Positions 44,804-55,925 of a stretch of 64,000 nt of DNA are shown in pieces. Every line of letters starts with the position of its first letter. Position 1 is the first letter of the stretch. Source of the stretch: Litsea cubeba (taxonomy: Eukaryota > Streptophyta > Magnoliopsida > Laurales > Lauraceae). The position numbers were made by a program, and so were the translations under genes. The notes beneath the pieces were generated by a model. It had not been told where the DNA came from. It saw only the letters and a program-made list of their open reading frames with translations, and ran no database searches. The stretch spans positions 11,791,257 through 11,855,256 of the forward strand of contig CM022951.1 of the NCBI GenBank assembly GCA_012931725.1, written 5' to 3'.

Positions 44804-46708
44804 CTCAAGTGCTTTTAATTTTGATTACTGCAGTACTATGGAGATCAAGTGGGTATAGTCGTGCAGAATGAAGACTACCCAAAAAAAAGTTCCAATGGAC
44901 TAATTTTGGAGGAGAATTGGGTGCTTACAAACCTCCTCTTAATTAGAAGGGTGGATTTTCAAATTTTGTTGATTACAGTTGACGGCTTTGTGCTTACATA
45001 TTAGGTTCCATGACATCATCTTATCCAGTCCTACCTTATTCTCATTCATTGTTATTGTCATTTTTTTCTGTTTTTTTTTTCCTTCCCATTTTTAAACTAT
45101 ATATTTTCAGTTGAAATAATCATATTGTTTGGGTTGTGACAAATTTTTACGCCCGCTCTCAACTTACCTAACACAACCCTCCTCTTTTACCCGAGCTTGA
45201 GACCGACAATAAAAAAAACAGGCGGAGTTAATAATGATAATGAATATTCGTGTAGCTGACCCCAACATAATTGGGACAAGGCTTTGATGATCATGATGAA
45301 TATTTTTAGTTGAAATTCATTGAGATATCATTTTCCACTCGTTTTTTTTTATAAATAAATTCATTTGGGCCTTGTCTGTAATTGAAGGCAACCCTACTAT
45401 TTAGTGATATAGCTAGCAGAATTAATACTCTATAATTGGTCATGTTATAATCATCAAGGTATGCCAGAGTTGATGATGATTGGGGTTCACCTCTTCCAAG
45501 CCTGAAAATTGCTCAGTTGCAGAATATTCTATATCTCTATTATACATCTATGATATATTAGCTTATCAACATCGTATAATGACTCTTTCCTAATAATGTC
45601 ATTGATCTCTATTGCAATTTTTATGGAGTCTGTAAAACAGGATGATGATTTTCAATTTTCGGCGACAATTATTTCTGCATCTAAATGACACCCTTAGAAG
45701 GGAAAGATCGGGGTAGGTGTTGGATCTTGATTTCTGTTTTTGTGTTCCAATATTTTCTGAATCTAAATGACATACTTAAAGGGAAACTTAAGGAGGCAAG
45801 GATTGGTAGGTGTTGGATCTTGATTTCTATTTATGTTCTTTTTTTTCTCCTGTTTTGCAATTAATGGTTTGGTTTGCACATATAATTGTTTTGGTAAAAG
45901 ATTTGCATATAATGTTAGAACATCAGAATGTATGATGTTTTCCTATTTTGCAGTTTGAAACAGTGGTTTTGTGTATTAGAAGAATGCGATTTTGATTTGA
46001 TTGAGGAAAATGCGGGTAATGTGGTAACATGTAGTAACTTGAATGCCTTATATTGATGAATAGTTTGGGTACAAATGACAAGTAATTGGAAGTACATGTT
46101 TATATTGATATAAAAAAATGTACTGCAATGACTATTTCTCATGTTTTTTTAAAAGAGTTCATGGGCTTAATTGTTTGATAGATCTCTTTCATATGAAGCC
46201 TACTTCTGTGTGATTGAAGCTGCTAATGACGTCTTTTGTAGCTCTGTTGCTTTCAATCTAATAATGCGAATGAAAATTCTTGTAGCCACTAAATTGGGCT
46301 GGCTTTTTTTTTTTTTTTCACTTGGCTGTGATAAATGCTCAAGAACCCATACATACAAGCTAGTCGAGTCCCTAAACCAACATATGTGCCTCAACACTAA
46401 GTTATCACTGGATTGGCACTAATTGGCATGATTGATAGAGGTTCATTTTATTTTTTTGGGAGTTGTACACTTGGCATTTTCTTCAAGAAGTGGTTTTTGA
46501 TGTGGGTGGATGGTCTTTTTCCTTTTTACGCACTTGTTCAATTTTTTTCCTCTCTCTTTCCATTGTCGATTCATGTGAAATATAGAAAACTCATATTCGC
46601 CCAGAGTGATGGAATTTGAAATAGGTTTTCTTTGGCTTGGTGGATTTTTAAATGTTGGATTTTGTGTGATTGCAGGAAAGCTTGTTGGACTAAATGCGTT
46701 AGTATTGA
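44804..46708 (+). other. Paralogous flank region upstream of F-box relic 4
   Basis: Largely alignable with 62400-63460, so it belongs to the duplicated F-box unit. Direct repeats of cttagaagggaaagat(c/a)... and ggtgttggatcttgatttct lie around 45690-45830. Short open frames have no recognisable domain. At 46675 tgattgcag before the relic could be an old splice acceptor. Confidence 0.5.
45118..45302. mobile_element. SINE-like retroposon
   Basis: 185 bp flanked by a near-perfect 14-bp duplication (ttttcagttgaaat at 45104-45117 and tttttagttgaaat at 45303-45316). The paralogous site near 62665 has a single copy and no insert. It contains gaccccaacataattggga and aaggctttgatgat, phrases common in plant short retroposons. 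The family is not certain. Confidence 0.6.
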
Positions 46709-48018
46709 ATGGAACTTCTCATCTGAATTATGTAAACTCACGTTAGTTCACTGCAGAAGTTTACTTAGACCCTAATGAGAGCCAAATTGGAATCACCCCT
46801 CCCTCAGATAAATGTGTTTTGTTGCCCATTGGGCGTCTGGAAGAATAGTGAGATTTTGGTGCTGCTTGGGTTCATATAACCTTCAGAACTTGCCGAAGGT
46901 TTAAAATTCTTGAAGTTGACTTGCCTTGTCAGTTTTTTGAGCCCAACCAATGGGTGGGTCACATAGCAAGCCAGGGGCGGACCCATGTGTTATGGGCTGG
47001 GGGCTTCAGCCCCAACCCAACTTAAAAAATGCCCATAATGGCTTAAGGCCTGTATGGCCCAGCCCCCACTCAAATGAGACCAAAGTCCCCCTTCTCGTTT
47101 CGTAATTCCAAAAGTCCTACTCGACTCTCCCTCTTTCTCGGTCAATAAATACTCTCATTTCTACTTAGTAAGGTTTTGCATCTCTATAACCCATTAAAAG
47201 TGATTAAAATATCCCTTCTAACTCTTCTTTGAAATCGATTGTATAAATTTCAAAACCATGGATTGCCGTAGCATTTTATAATTGCAAAAGAAATATTCTT
47301 CGCATAAGACAACTTTACTGCTTGTAACTCTTAGTTTTATTTTTCTCAATTTATGAAATCTTTACTTAAAAAAAAAACACGACAATGGAGAAATTATTGA
47401 TGTATATATATATATATATATTTTAACCAATGATGCCTTAAATCGTTTCTCTCATTTTTTATCGATGACATGAGGAAAACCCTCATTGTTTTAATAAGGG
47501 TGTCTTAAATTTTTATTGATGTGTGTATTTTTATGGTTATGTCCATGCATAATGATTCAAATTGAGTGGTCTACTTGTTTGTTTACTTTGTTTTTTAAAT
47601 TTTATTTTATTTAGTGGAAATTGATTATTTGAGAATTAAATGGTTTTGACTAAATGAATATATCTGTTTAAGCCAAATTTCTCTAGGCTAAAATTCAGCT
47701 CTAACTATTCTTGTTTAGACCATTGAGTGCATATTGGAGTGTGCATTTATATCATTATTGGGCTTGAGTAGGATATTGATGCATTTTATATTTTTCTCCA
47801 CTATTTTCAAGTATTGGAGTTTATATTCTTCTCCATTATTTTTCGAATACATTTTTTCTTGTGTCATTATTAATTTGAAGAAAATATAATAAAATAATGA
47901 TTGAGTTTTTCAATTGACCATCGTGAGCACCCCTCAAATAAAAATCCTAGGTCCGCCACTGTAGCAAGCTTTGTCCCCCTCTGAAACAAAGTGAGAGGAG
48001 AGGGGAGATTTATGTTAA
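46709..48018 (+). pseudogene. F-box relic 4 (FBA C terminus only), split by a hAT element
   Basis: 46709-46971 aligns with the last 90 codons of copy 1: attgaatggaacttctcatctgaa corresponds to IEWNLSPE, then the LPLGVQKNGEILVL region, then LPC and the VTSLASFVS region, all with frameshifts and stops. The alignment resumes at 47962 (tagcaagctttgtccccctctgaaacaaagtg). The F-box and first half of FBA are not found upstream. It is an old, dead member of the tandem cluster. Confidence 0.82.
46972..47961. mobile_element. Non-autonomous hAT element, 990 bp
   Basis: Inverted ends caggggcggacc and ggtccgccactg match the hAT consensus CAGNGGCGGA, and the 8-bp duplication TAGCAAGC (46964-46971 and 47962-47969) is diagnostic of hAT transposition. 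The interior is AT-rich, holds an (AT)n run near 47403, and has no transposase. Confidence 0.92.
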
Positions 48019-48019
48019 T

Positions 48020-48394
48020 CAGCCCTGTGCCCAGCCGGGGCCCAAAAATAAAGATAGATTCAAGAGTTACATTTGAAATATATGGGAAGAGAACAGTCCA
48101 AAATGGGTCTTTAGGCCCATCTAAGAGAGAGTTTCTTTTTCCATCATTGAAAGTTTGAATATATTCACTAAATAAGCTCTGATACCAAAAATGTTACGCC
48201 CCAATTTCGAATACCGAGAAAACCGTCAAGGTACCGAAGTTGGCGCAATACTTTCCGGAAAATCTGAGAACTTCCAAGATCATAGGTTCGCAATGAGGTC
48301 CAATTTAAAAATTTTTCAATAATATAGTAACAATGGTTAATTTGCGGAAGCATAAAAATAAAGCAGAAGCAATAACAGAAATAATGGAAGCATA
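48020..48394 (-). mobile_element. Fragment of an LTR retrotransposon, LTR start and primer-binding site
   Basis: On the minus strand an LTR ending GGGGCGTAACA (48192 on the plus strand) is followed by tggtatcagagc (48176-48187), the tRNA-iMet site, and about 150 bp of leader. The LTR is cut at 48395 by the CACTA end, and neither genes nor a second LTR are left. Confidence 0.7.
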
Positions 48395-48947
48395 CACTAC
48401 TAGAATTTCTGCTATTGGCATTGGGAAAAAGCGGGCGGCCGCTTGTGGGGTCGCAAAAGGCCGGGTCATTAGCGACCGCCTATTGCAGTCGCAATAGTGG
48501 TCGCTAATGCTCTTTATTTAGCTCCTCTCGAAACCCACTTTCCATTCACTTTTTCCTTCTTCCCTCTGTTTTTTTCTCCTCTCGCGCTCGCGCTCAGCCA
48601 CGCCACCGCCGGAGCTCTCTCTCTCTCCCTCCCTCTACCTCTCTCTCTTTATTTCTCCCTCCCTCCCGCTCTGCACTGTGCCCTCTCGCGCGCCTGAGTT
48701 GCCACCGGTTCTCTCTCTCTCTCCCTCCCTGCGTCGGAGCCGCCACCGGTTCCCGCCCTCTCCCTCCCTCCCTCCCTTCCTCCCTCATCTCTTCTCATCT
48801 CTCTTCTCTCTGAACATCGTCGTTCGCTTCAAACAGGGGCTCTTGCGAGAAGAACTGAAGCAGGTATGAGGAAGAAGAGGCAGGTAACTATTCTCCCTCT
48901 CTCTGTGGTTTTTAGTTGCAAACTATTGTATGAAGTGTGGTTTTTTA
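48395..48947 (+). mobile_element. CACTA (En/Spm) transposon left end and leader-like sequence
   Basis: Begins CACTACTAGAATTTCTGC, the standard CACTA terminal repeat, followed by subterminal repeats around gcgaccgcctattgcagtcgc and tggtcgctaatgc. From about 48530 comes a very pyrimidine-rich (ct)n leader with tga-free short frames and possible donors caggtatgagg and caggtaac at about 48863-48888, as in a 5' untranslated exon. The right end is not found; the sequence is interrupted at 48948 by a Sirevirus-like LTR. Confidence 0.75.
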
Positions 48948-49726
48948 TGTTGGATCCTGAAGGTTTTTTTTTAGGACCCACTAGAATGAATTACTAGTTC
49001 TAATTTAACCAATCAATGCAGCGGAAATAAACCAATCAGACAGAACTAGCAAATAAATCTACCAATCACACACCACAAGAAGGCAGACACAAATTTTACC
49101 GTGGAAACCCTTTCCGGGAGAAAAACCACGAACCAGAAATCAAGAGTTCACGAACAGTTTACAAGATATACTCACAAGCTCCTGTACCTCAGTCTGTACC
49201 TCGACCTCAGGACTGTAGTTGTTTTTGCACAGAATCCACTAGCACGACTTCCACCGTGCACCGTTCTCCTTACTTGATCTCATCACACCTTGTCCACCAA
49301 GATGATCATTCTTCTACAAGAGAGTAGAAGCAACAAAACCTTCTAGAGCAATCCTTCAGAATAATCTCTCAATGGCTCTAGAGAAACAAGGAATCTCTTT
49401 TAAGATATCTCTAATCTCAGATCAAGAGAGAATTAACTTCTTATGTGTCTTGTGTATCTATTTTGGGTTGAGAGAATCACCCAATAAATAGGCCCAAATT
49501 CGTGCATAAGTATTGTACTTAGACTCCAATCAGAATAACACTTAGCATCAAACACTATCATAGAGTCCGGATCAGACTCTTCTTTCCCGTCCAAGCTCGC
49601 TATAGCGAGCATGAGTCTCGCTATAGCGAGACATCATACTGTCTCGTACTGTGTTGGCCATCCGATTTATTTTGCCTGTCATCTTGTCAACATCAACTTT
49701 TGGCCTGCTAAAATAATATTCTAACA
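48948..49726 (-). repeat. Element A 3' LTR
   Basis: 779 bp. On the minus strand it starts TGTTAGAATATT and ends GGATCCAACA. The purine tract (ccaaaaggtggagat, minus) follows at 49727. It contains two copies of the palindrome ctcgctatagcgag at 49596-49630. Confidence 0.82.
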
Positions 49727-50069
49727 ATCTCCACCTTTTGGCAATTCTTGGACAAAATCCCTAGAAAAAATACAATTCGATCTACCCAAAAATAAAACCC
49801 AAAATACATTGAATTTCAAAATAAAAAAAACTTCAACACTGTAGATCTTGTATTGCCTTTGCTTGCTTGAACTTTCAGATCTTGAATTGCCTTGCCTTGT
49901 AAAGCTCCCGCTAACTCCATTCTTCTCCCCCTATTTTTGTCCATAATTGATAAACAAATATTATCATGCAGTTTATGTCAACCTGGATGCAGTAGCTCCC
50001 CCTCAATATTGACTCCCCCTCAGAAAGATCTTCGTATCAGCACTGGGGTGGGGGCTTGATCTTGCAGAT

Positions 50070-50260
50070 TAAGGGTGATGAAGCTTAGGCACACACACTT
50101 GTAAATTTAAATATTTCAGCAAAGTTTGTACCAATACAAAAGAGAGGTCTTCTTTCTTGACCCAGACAGCTTTGGTATTCTTCTTTTTCAGCTCAGTCTT
50201 CTGTGTTTTCCATTGCTTCTGATTCGGTAAACTTCGCAGCTTGTTGCAATGGGGTCGAAT
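50070..50260 (-). pseudogene. Element A gag, part downstream of the insertion
   Basis: The minus-strand frame carries the last His and Cys of a zinc knuckle (RPHCNKLR) and the basic tail WKTQKTELKKKNTKAVWVKKED typical of Sirevirus gag, then runs into unrelated sequence. It continues, across element B, the frame read at 54101 and above. Confidence 0.78.
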
Positions 50261-51098
50261 TGTTAGGAATTTTGTGTATTGCAATTTGATGGATGCATAT
50301 CATTTTAATCATCATTTGATTTCTCACACTTGCATTATTTTAGAAAACATTGAAATCTTATTTTATCCATGCATTGTTTTTAAATATGGTAAAACTCATG
50401 TTTTATGCATGAATTGGTTTTAATTTTGGATGCAATTGATTTTGTAAAAGGAATTTCAAAATTCAAGCTTAGCCTAAGTTTTAAAGTTTCAAATGATTTG
50501 TGGCTTTTTATGATTCATGATTTTAAAAAATACTTAGATTGATTTAAATCATGTTTCAAGCTTGATTTAATGGCCCCAACAAGTCCCACATCAAAAATCT
50601 TTGAAAATTGCAAAAATATGCAAAATGGGAAAAGTGGCCCAGGGCCCAGTGTACCCGGTCGACCGGGTACACATCCCGGTCGACCGCGTACACTGCGGGT
50701 CGACTGGGCAGAGAGCCGTTTGGCTCTCCAACGGTCATTTTTCTGACCGTTAAGGGTCGGTCGACCGGGCCTGTCATGGGGTCGACCGAAGACACGTTGA
50801 TACTCACTTTTTGAGTATAAATATGAGTTCATCCCATGAGAAAAAGTGTGGAACTTTGAGCAACTTTCAAGCCTTCATTGAGGTGTTTGGAGACAAAGAA
50901 AAGGGGATGAACCAAGAGAGACCAAAGGGTCTATAGGAAAGCTAAAGCTTGGAAATCATGAAGTTAAATCTCTAAGTAAGTTTTAGTTTTCTTAATCATA
51001 TGTTTCATGCTTTGCTTAAATTATTGGTAAATGATTTTTAGCATGTTAACTATGATGTATTGAATTCATTACCTTCATTCTATCTTTCATTTATGTTG
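50261..51098 (+). repeat. Element B left LTR, 3' half deleted
   Basis: Matches 52400-53237 with an offset of 2139. Similarity ends after tttatgttg at the deletion point. Open frames within it (for example 50515-50832) recur identically in the other LTR and are not genes. Confidence 0.9.
50650..50785. repeat. Cluster of GGTCGACC palindromes in element B LTR
   Basis: Five related palindromic blocks built on cggtcgaccg / gggtcgac lie upstream of a TATA-like gtataaatatg at about 50814. The same cluster recurs at 52789-52924. Sirevirus LTRs are reported to carry palindromic repeat arrays near their promoter. Confidence 0.75.
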
Positions 51099-51879
51099 CT
51101 TGATGGAATCTTGTGTTTGTCACATGCTTGCTCTCAAACATGTTCCATATTCAATTGGTAATCAAATGATATCATTTTCAATGAGTATAACTTCCAATTG
51201 ATGTTATATATTTGTGATAAACCTTGTGCACATTGGATTAAACTTGATAGTAATATGTCTTTGTTCCATGTCACATTCCATTAGCTTCATAAATGGTCAT
51301 GTTTGCCACCTCTCTTGCTTATTTGGTTAAATCTCGTGACAACCATGTTTATGTGTTAATAATCTTGGTTGGTTAATGATTGAGGTAGGCATCATGATTT
51401 GAATTTCATTTCACTCATCTTACACTTGATAGTCATATTTTATGATTGAGTGAAATGAATTCAAAATTTACATAGCATATGATTTTCATAGTTATATTAT
51501 TTGATGCTATGTTTAGTAAACCCCTTATCATCATGGATAGCTCTAACTTGGATTAATCCTTCTAGTTACATTCCTTAAGTCCATTTTAGAGTGATTGAGC
51601 TAATAAGTCATACTCTTAAATCTCAATTGATATGGTTCTTATTTCAATTGGTATCCATGATAGATTAACCTTTGACCTTGCTCTTCAACTTTCCTTAAGC
51701 TTATAGGTCAATTGGTTTCTCTTCAATTTGGTAATTTGATCATTGAGCCTTATAGTTAATCATTATCAATTGGTATCTAATCCTTCCCTTGAAGTTATCC
51801 CTCAATTGGTTAAACCATCTTCTTCTTGCATCTAATAGTTATATTCTTGTCAAAAGTATGACAAAAGAAGATTATGGAT

Positions 51880-52399
51880 TGAGGGGGAGTAAACCTTCTA
51901 AGGAAGCATTAGAGATGATCAAATTCACCATTGCTATTCCCTTATAGCTTACTCACATGCATAATAGCCTGTTAAGTATTTCATTTTCGATTTCATTTGT
52001 TAACAGGTGCTACTAAAGGTATTTTCCTTGTTTCATGTGTGTAGGTACCCCTTTTCAATTGATACCTTTGCAATTTAATGGCAAAGGGGGAGAAAGGATT
52101 AAGGGGGAGAAAATGCTCTAGCTACCCAAAAAGGGAGAAAGATCAAAGGGGGAGAGAGCATTCAATGGCAAAGGGAGAGAAAGACCAAGGAGAGAGAGTG
52201 CTTGGTCTAAGGGGGAGAGAAGATAAAGAAAGAAAGCTTGGAGCTAAGGACAAGAAGAATGAAGATCAAAAGAGCTAAAGCCCAAGCTAAGTGAAGGAGC
52301 ATCCGAAGATTTCAAGCCGTGTCAAGCCAAGGAGCTGAAGACTTAGTGTGAGGTTTAGTGTTAAGTTAAGGTTTGCCATCAAATTGCAAAGGGGGAGAT
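51880..52399 (+). repeat. Array of polypurine tracts in element B
   Basis: At least six copies of gggggag occur: 51889, 52085, 52102, 52150, 52210 and 52390, the last directly before the right LTR. Multiple purine tracts before the 3' LTR are a described Sirevirus trait. The frame at 52078-52278 is a Lys/Arg/Glu artefact of these repeats. Confidence 0.8.
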
Positions 52400-54100
52400 T
52401 GTTAGGAATTTTGTGTATTGCAATTTGATGGATGCATATCATTTTAATCATCATTTGATTTCTCACACTTGCATTATTTTAGAAAACATTGAAATCTTAT
52501 TTTATCCATGCATTGTTTTTAAATATGGTAAAACTCATGTTTTATGCATGAATTGGTTTTAATTTTGGATGCAATTGATTTTGTAAAAGGAATTTCAAAA
52601 TTCAAGCTTAGCCTAAGTTTTAAAGTTTCAAATGATTTGTGGCTTTTTATGATTCATGATTTTAAAAAATACTTAGATTGATTTAAATCATGTTTCAAGC
52701 TTGATTTAATGGCCCCAACAAGTCCCACATCAAAAATCTTTGAAAATTGCAAAAATATGCAAAATGGGAAAAGTGGCCCAGGGCCCAGTGTACCCGGTCG
52801 ACCGGGTACACATCCCGGTCGACCGCGTACACTGCGGGTCGACTGGGCAGAGAGCCGTTTGGCTCTCCAACGGTCATTTTTCTGACCGTTAAGGGTCGGT
52901 CGACCGGGCCTGTCATGGGGTCGACCGAAGACACGTTGATACTCACTTTTTGAGTATAAATATGAGTTCATCCCATGAGAAAAAGTGTGGAACTTTGAGC
53001 AACTTTCAAGCCTTCATTGAGGTGTTTGGAGACAAAGAAAAGGGGATGAACCAAGAGAGACCAAAGGGTCTATAGGAAAGCTAAAGCTTGGAAATCATGA
53101 AGTTAAATCTCTAAGTAAGTTTTAGTTTTCTTAATCATATGTTTCATGCTTTGCTTAAATTATTGGTAAATGATTTTTAGCATGTTAACTATGATGTATT
53201 GAATTCATTACCTTCATTCTATCTTTGATTTATGTTGTGATGAATTCTTTACTTTGATTCAAACCAAGTTTTGTTTAAAACTTTGATTTCTTTATAAAAT
53301 GTTAATTTAACTTGTTTGAATCATCATTGTTGTTTTCAATCTTTTTAAAACCTTTGTTAAATCTTGTTTTTGAAAACAACACTACAAATGCATCACATGT
53401 TTAAGCCAAATTAATTTCATACAACTTGTGAGCCTTGATTTTTTAAATCATCAACAAGTTAGTATTTGTTCATGTGATTTGCATTTAAACTTCAATCAAT
53501 TCTTTCTATGTGCTTTAATCTTTGAATTGCCTTGAGCATATATTCATTGGACTTTACTTTTTAAACTTGATTGAAGTTGTCACACACACACCTCATTAGC
53601 ATACATCTTTGCACTCATTAGTGTGTTGTGTGAGTTTAGTTTTCACTTTCAAATTAGCCTATTTAGAGGCATTGTAATTGTGATTTAATTGTAATCTCTT
53701 AGAGTGTTCTTTGGAAGACACTTTCTTTGAGAAATCATTTCTTTGTAAGGTTATTGCTTAGCCATATAAAAGCATGGTGTAAGGGTTGTTGTTCAGCCTA
53801 GAAAAACATCATTGTAAGGTTATTGCTTAGCCTATTGGAAAAGCATATTAGTGGAAATCCGGTGGGGTGTGAGGAACACAAGCCGGTAGTGGATGTAGGC
53901 ATTGAGGCCGAACCACTATAAATCTTTGTATAGTGGTGATTGCTTTTGTGGTGATTGTTTTGTTTAGCTTCCGCATTATGTATGTTAATCATCACATGTG
54001 ACTAGTTTGTTTTAAAGAAATTAAAATTGGTCATAATTAGTCATTAAGTGTAGATCACCCTATTCACCCCCCCTCTAGGGTTAGGATCCCAGGACTTTCA
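52400..54100 (+). repeat. Element B right LTR
   Basis: 1701 bp, TG...CA. Ends with ccctctagggttaggatccc followed by aggactttca. Confidence 0.88.
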
Positions 54101-54965
54101 CGAATGTGTCCTTTAATTCCACAATGATGACAAGTGGGGATTCGTTCAAGACGTAACACATTCTGCGTCGTTTGAGCTTTCTTTGCAACACTAACAACAG
54201 GATTAGTAATAACTGATTTTTTAACAAAACAATTGTTACCTTTGACATTTGAAGTGGATGCTCCATCAGCGTAGCCAATACCATGCTTATCAGTGTTTGC
54301 CTTTTGACTTCACAGAATATCATCTAATTTTCTCGATCCAGTGTTCATCCTATTCAATGAAGCTTTAGCAGTGTCTAAAGAACGATCTTGAGTCTTCCAT
54401 TCAGATCAAAATTCTCTGCTTTCAAAGTCTTCATATCAGAATCAAGTAAGTCACACTTTTGTGATTTTGCAGTCAATCTGTCATCCAACTTGTTATTTTC
54501 ATCCTCCAATTTTTGTACTTTTGCAAGTGAATCTGCAAGTTCAGCTTTCAAGGAGGAATTCTGCTCTTCAGACATTTGCCAATTAATAGCAACTTTTTCA
54601 TTCACTTTAACCATCTTCATGGTTTTTTTGAAAAGTGTTTCATATTCAGCTTTCCAATCTGGTTCTTCCTCTGACTCAGGATCGTGATCAGTCTCAGCTT
54701 CGGAAGGAACATGGGAAGCAACAGAACTAGAAGTTGCCATAAAAGCAATAAACTTCCCCTTGCCAGTGTCAGACTTGTCAGACTCAGGATTTTCATCATT
54801 CTCATCGGAAGTGCCATCTTCCCAAGTAGTATTCAAGGCCTTCTTTTGAGATTTTTTGTTTCCGCAATCATTAGCAATGTGTCCATAGCCTTGACACTCA
54901 CAACATTGAATCCCTTTAAAAGATTTCTTCTTTCCAGAATTTTTAGGGATCTTCACTACAAAATA
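54101..54965 (-). pseudogene. gag: Element A gag, part upstream of the insertion
   Basis: Minus-strand gag remains: a knuckle CCECQGYGHIANDC near 54895, an acidic region, a heptad-rich coiled coil (KVQKLEDENNKLDDRL), then RKLDDIL and the first half of a second knuckle (CHHCGIKGH) at 54101-54140. There is a frame change near 54390 and a TGA near 54312. The start of gag is missing. The match fades at about 54960, though an open frame continues to 55139. Confidence 0.8.
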
Positions 54966-55507
54966 GGTAATCAGTGGATGGGCCTCACTATGATTAGTTC
55001 CCATCATTGGGAGTTGAGAAGAAAATAAGCTACAAATATTAAGAGTATGGTCGAACCTCCCAGATGAGTGGACTACTTTTTTTTTTCTTTTTTTAATTTT
55101 CCAGATGGTCACATGAAGGTCCTCATTTGGTGAGTGCATTGCAAGTCATGGACATCAAATACATGTAACGTCCATGCTCTTTGAAATGAGTACAACTAAT
55201 TTTAAAAAAAATTGATTTCTTATAGTTTGTAAATGCTATTGTAGAGTTGAAATATATTTGGAGAGAAATTTTGCTTAATACATTGTAGAGAGATTTTTTT
55301 TTAAAAGATAAAAAAGGACTTAACTTATAAATACACATTAGACCCACGGTAGTTTGACCATGAACAGCAATAAAATATAGGGGAAGAGTGCAAGTAGGGC
55401 CCATGAACAACAATAAAATATAGATGAAGAGTGCAAGTAGTAATTGTGCAAGTAGGGCCATGAACAACAATAAAATATAGATGAAGAGTGCAAGAGTAAT
55501 TATTCTT
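54966..55507. other. AT-rich intergenic DNA with short tandem repeat
   Basis: About 55360-55500 holds a roughly 60-bp unit (catgaacaacaataaaatataga ... gaagagtgcaag) in two and a half copies. No gene is seen. Confidence 0.5.
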
Positions 55508-55925
55508 AAGGCTGATCCATAATGCAATATCCTACAATGAGAGGCATTTATGTCATTTTTCTTACATTAGACAAGCACAACACATCTTTAGGGAATTTTT
55601 AAAATTTGACAAGTTAGAGGGCATATCTAATTTTTAAGGCAAGTGTACAATCAAAATCCCATACTAAAATCATAATGATAAGAGGATTGGTTAGATAGAT
55701 TTTAGGATGGATAAAGATTGAGAGTGATTTGAGGATTAAGATAAGAAGATGAATTAGGAAAGTTAGGAAAAGAGAGATTTTAGGGGAAGTTAGAGGGATT
55801 TTAAAAAGGGATTTTGACTATAGCTTGTCAAATTTTAAATAATTCTCCATAGGTGTGCTATACTTGTTGTCTACAGGAAAAATGATTGAAATGCCCCTCA
55901 CTATGGGATGTTGCACAGTATATAC
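55508..55925. mobile_element. MITE-like element with long inverted repeats
   Basis: The left arm (55508-55662) and right arm (about 55803-55925) are imperfect inverted repeats; compare tttaaaatttgacaagtta with agcttgtcaaattttaaa. A third arm copy in left-arm orientation lies at 57094-57252. No coding capacity. Confidence 0.6.

Larger units (their letters stand above)
50261..54100 (+). mobile_element. Sirevirus-like Copia element B, very young, internally deleted
   Basis: Plus strand, flanked by perfect CGAAT duplications (50256-50260 and 54101-54105). The right LTR is complete (52400-54100, 1701 bp). The left LTR keeps only its first 838 bp (50261-51098). Over this part the two copies look identical apart from a mismatch near the break. 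PBS, gag and pol are gone. 51099-52399 is a 3' non-coding region with an array of purine tracts. It is therefore a recently inserted, non-autonomous copy. Confidence 0.88.
48948..54965 (-). mobile_element. Sirevirus-like Copia element A, decayed and truncated
   Basis: Minus-strand element: 3' LTR 48948-49726 (TG...CA), repeated purine tracts (ctccccct on the plus strand at 49925-50025), and gag remains at about 50070-50260 and 54101-54960. It is interrupted by element B at 50261-54100. Pol is absent, the gag N terminus is cut at about 54960, and no 5' LTR is found. The coiled-coil-rich gag with two knuckles and the multiple purine tracts are Sirevirus features. Confidence 0.82.

Noticed and set aside
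48497..48869. Ser/Leu/Arg-rich frames in the (ct)n tract
   Set aside because: Low-complexity pyrimidine sequence gives open frames in several registers; no domain.
50515..52971. Identical 105-, 83- and 68-codon frames found twice
   Set aside because: They repeat because they lie in the two LTR copies of element B; composition and position do not support genes.
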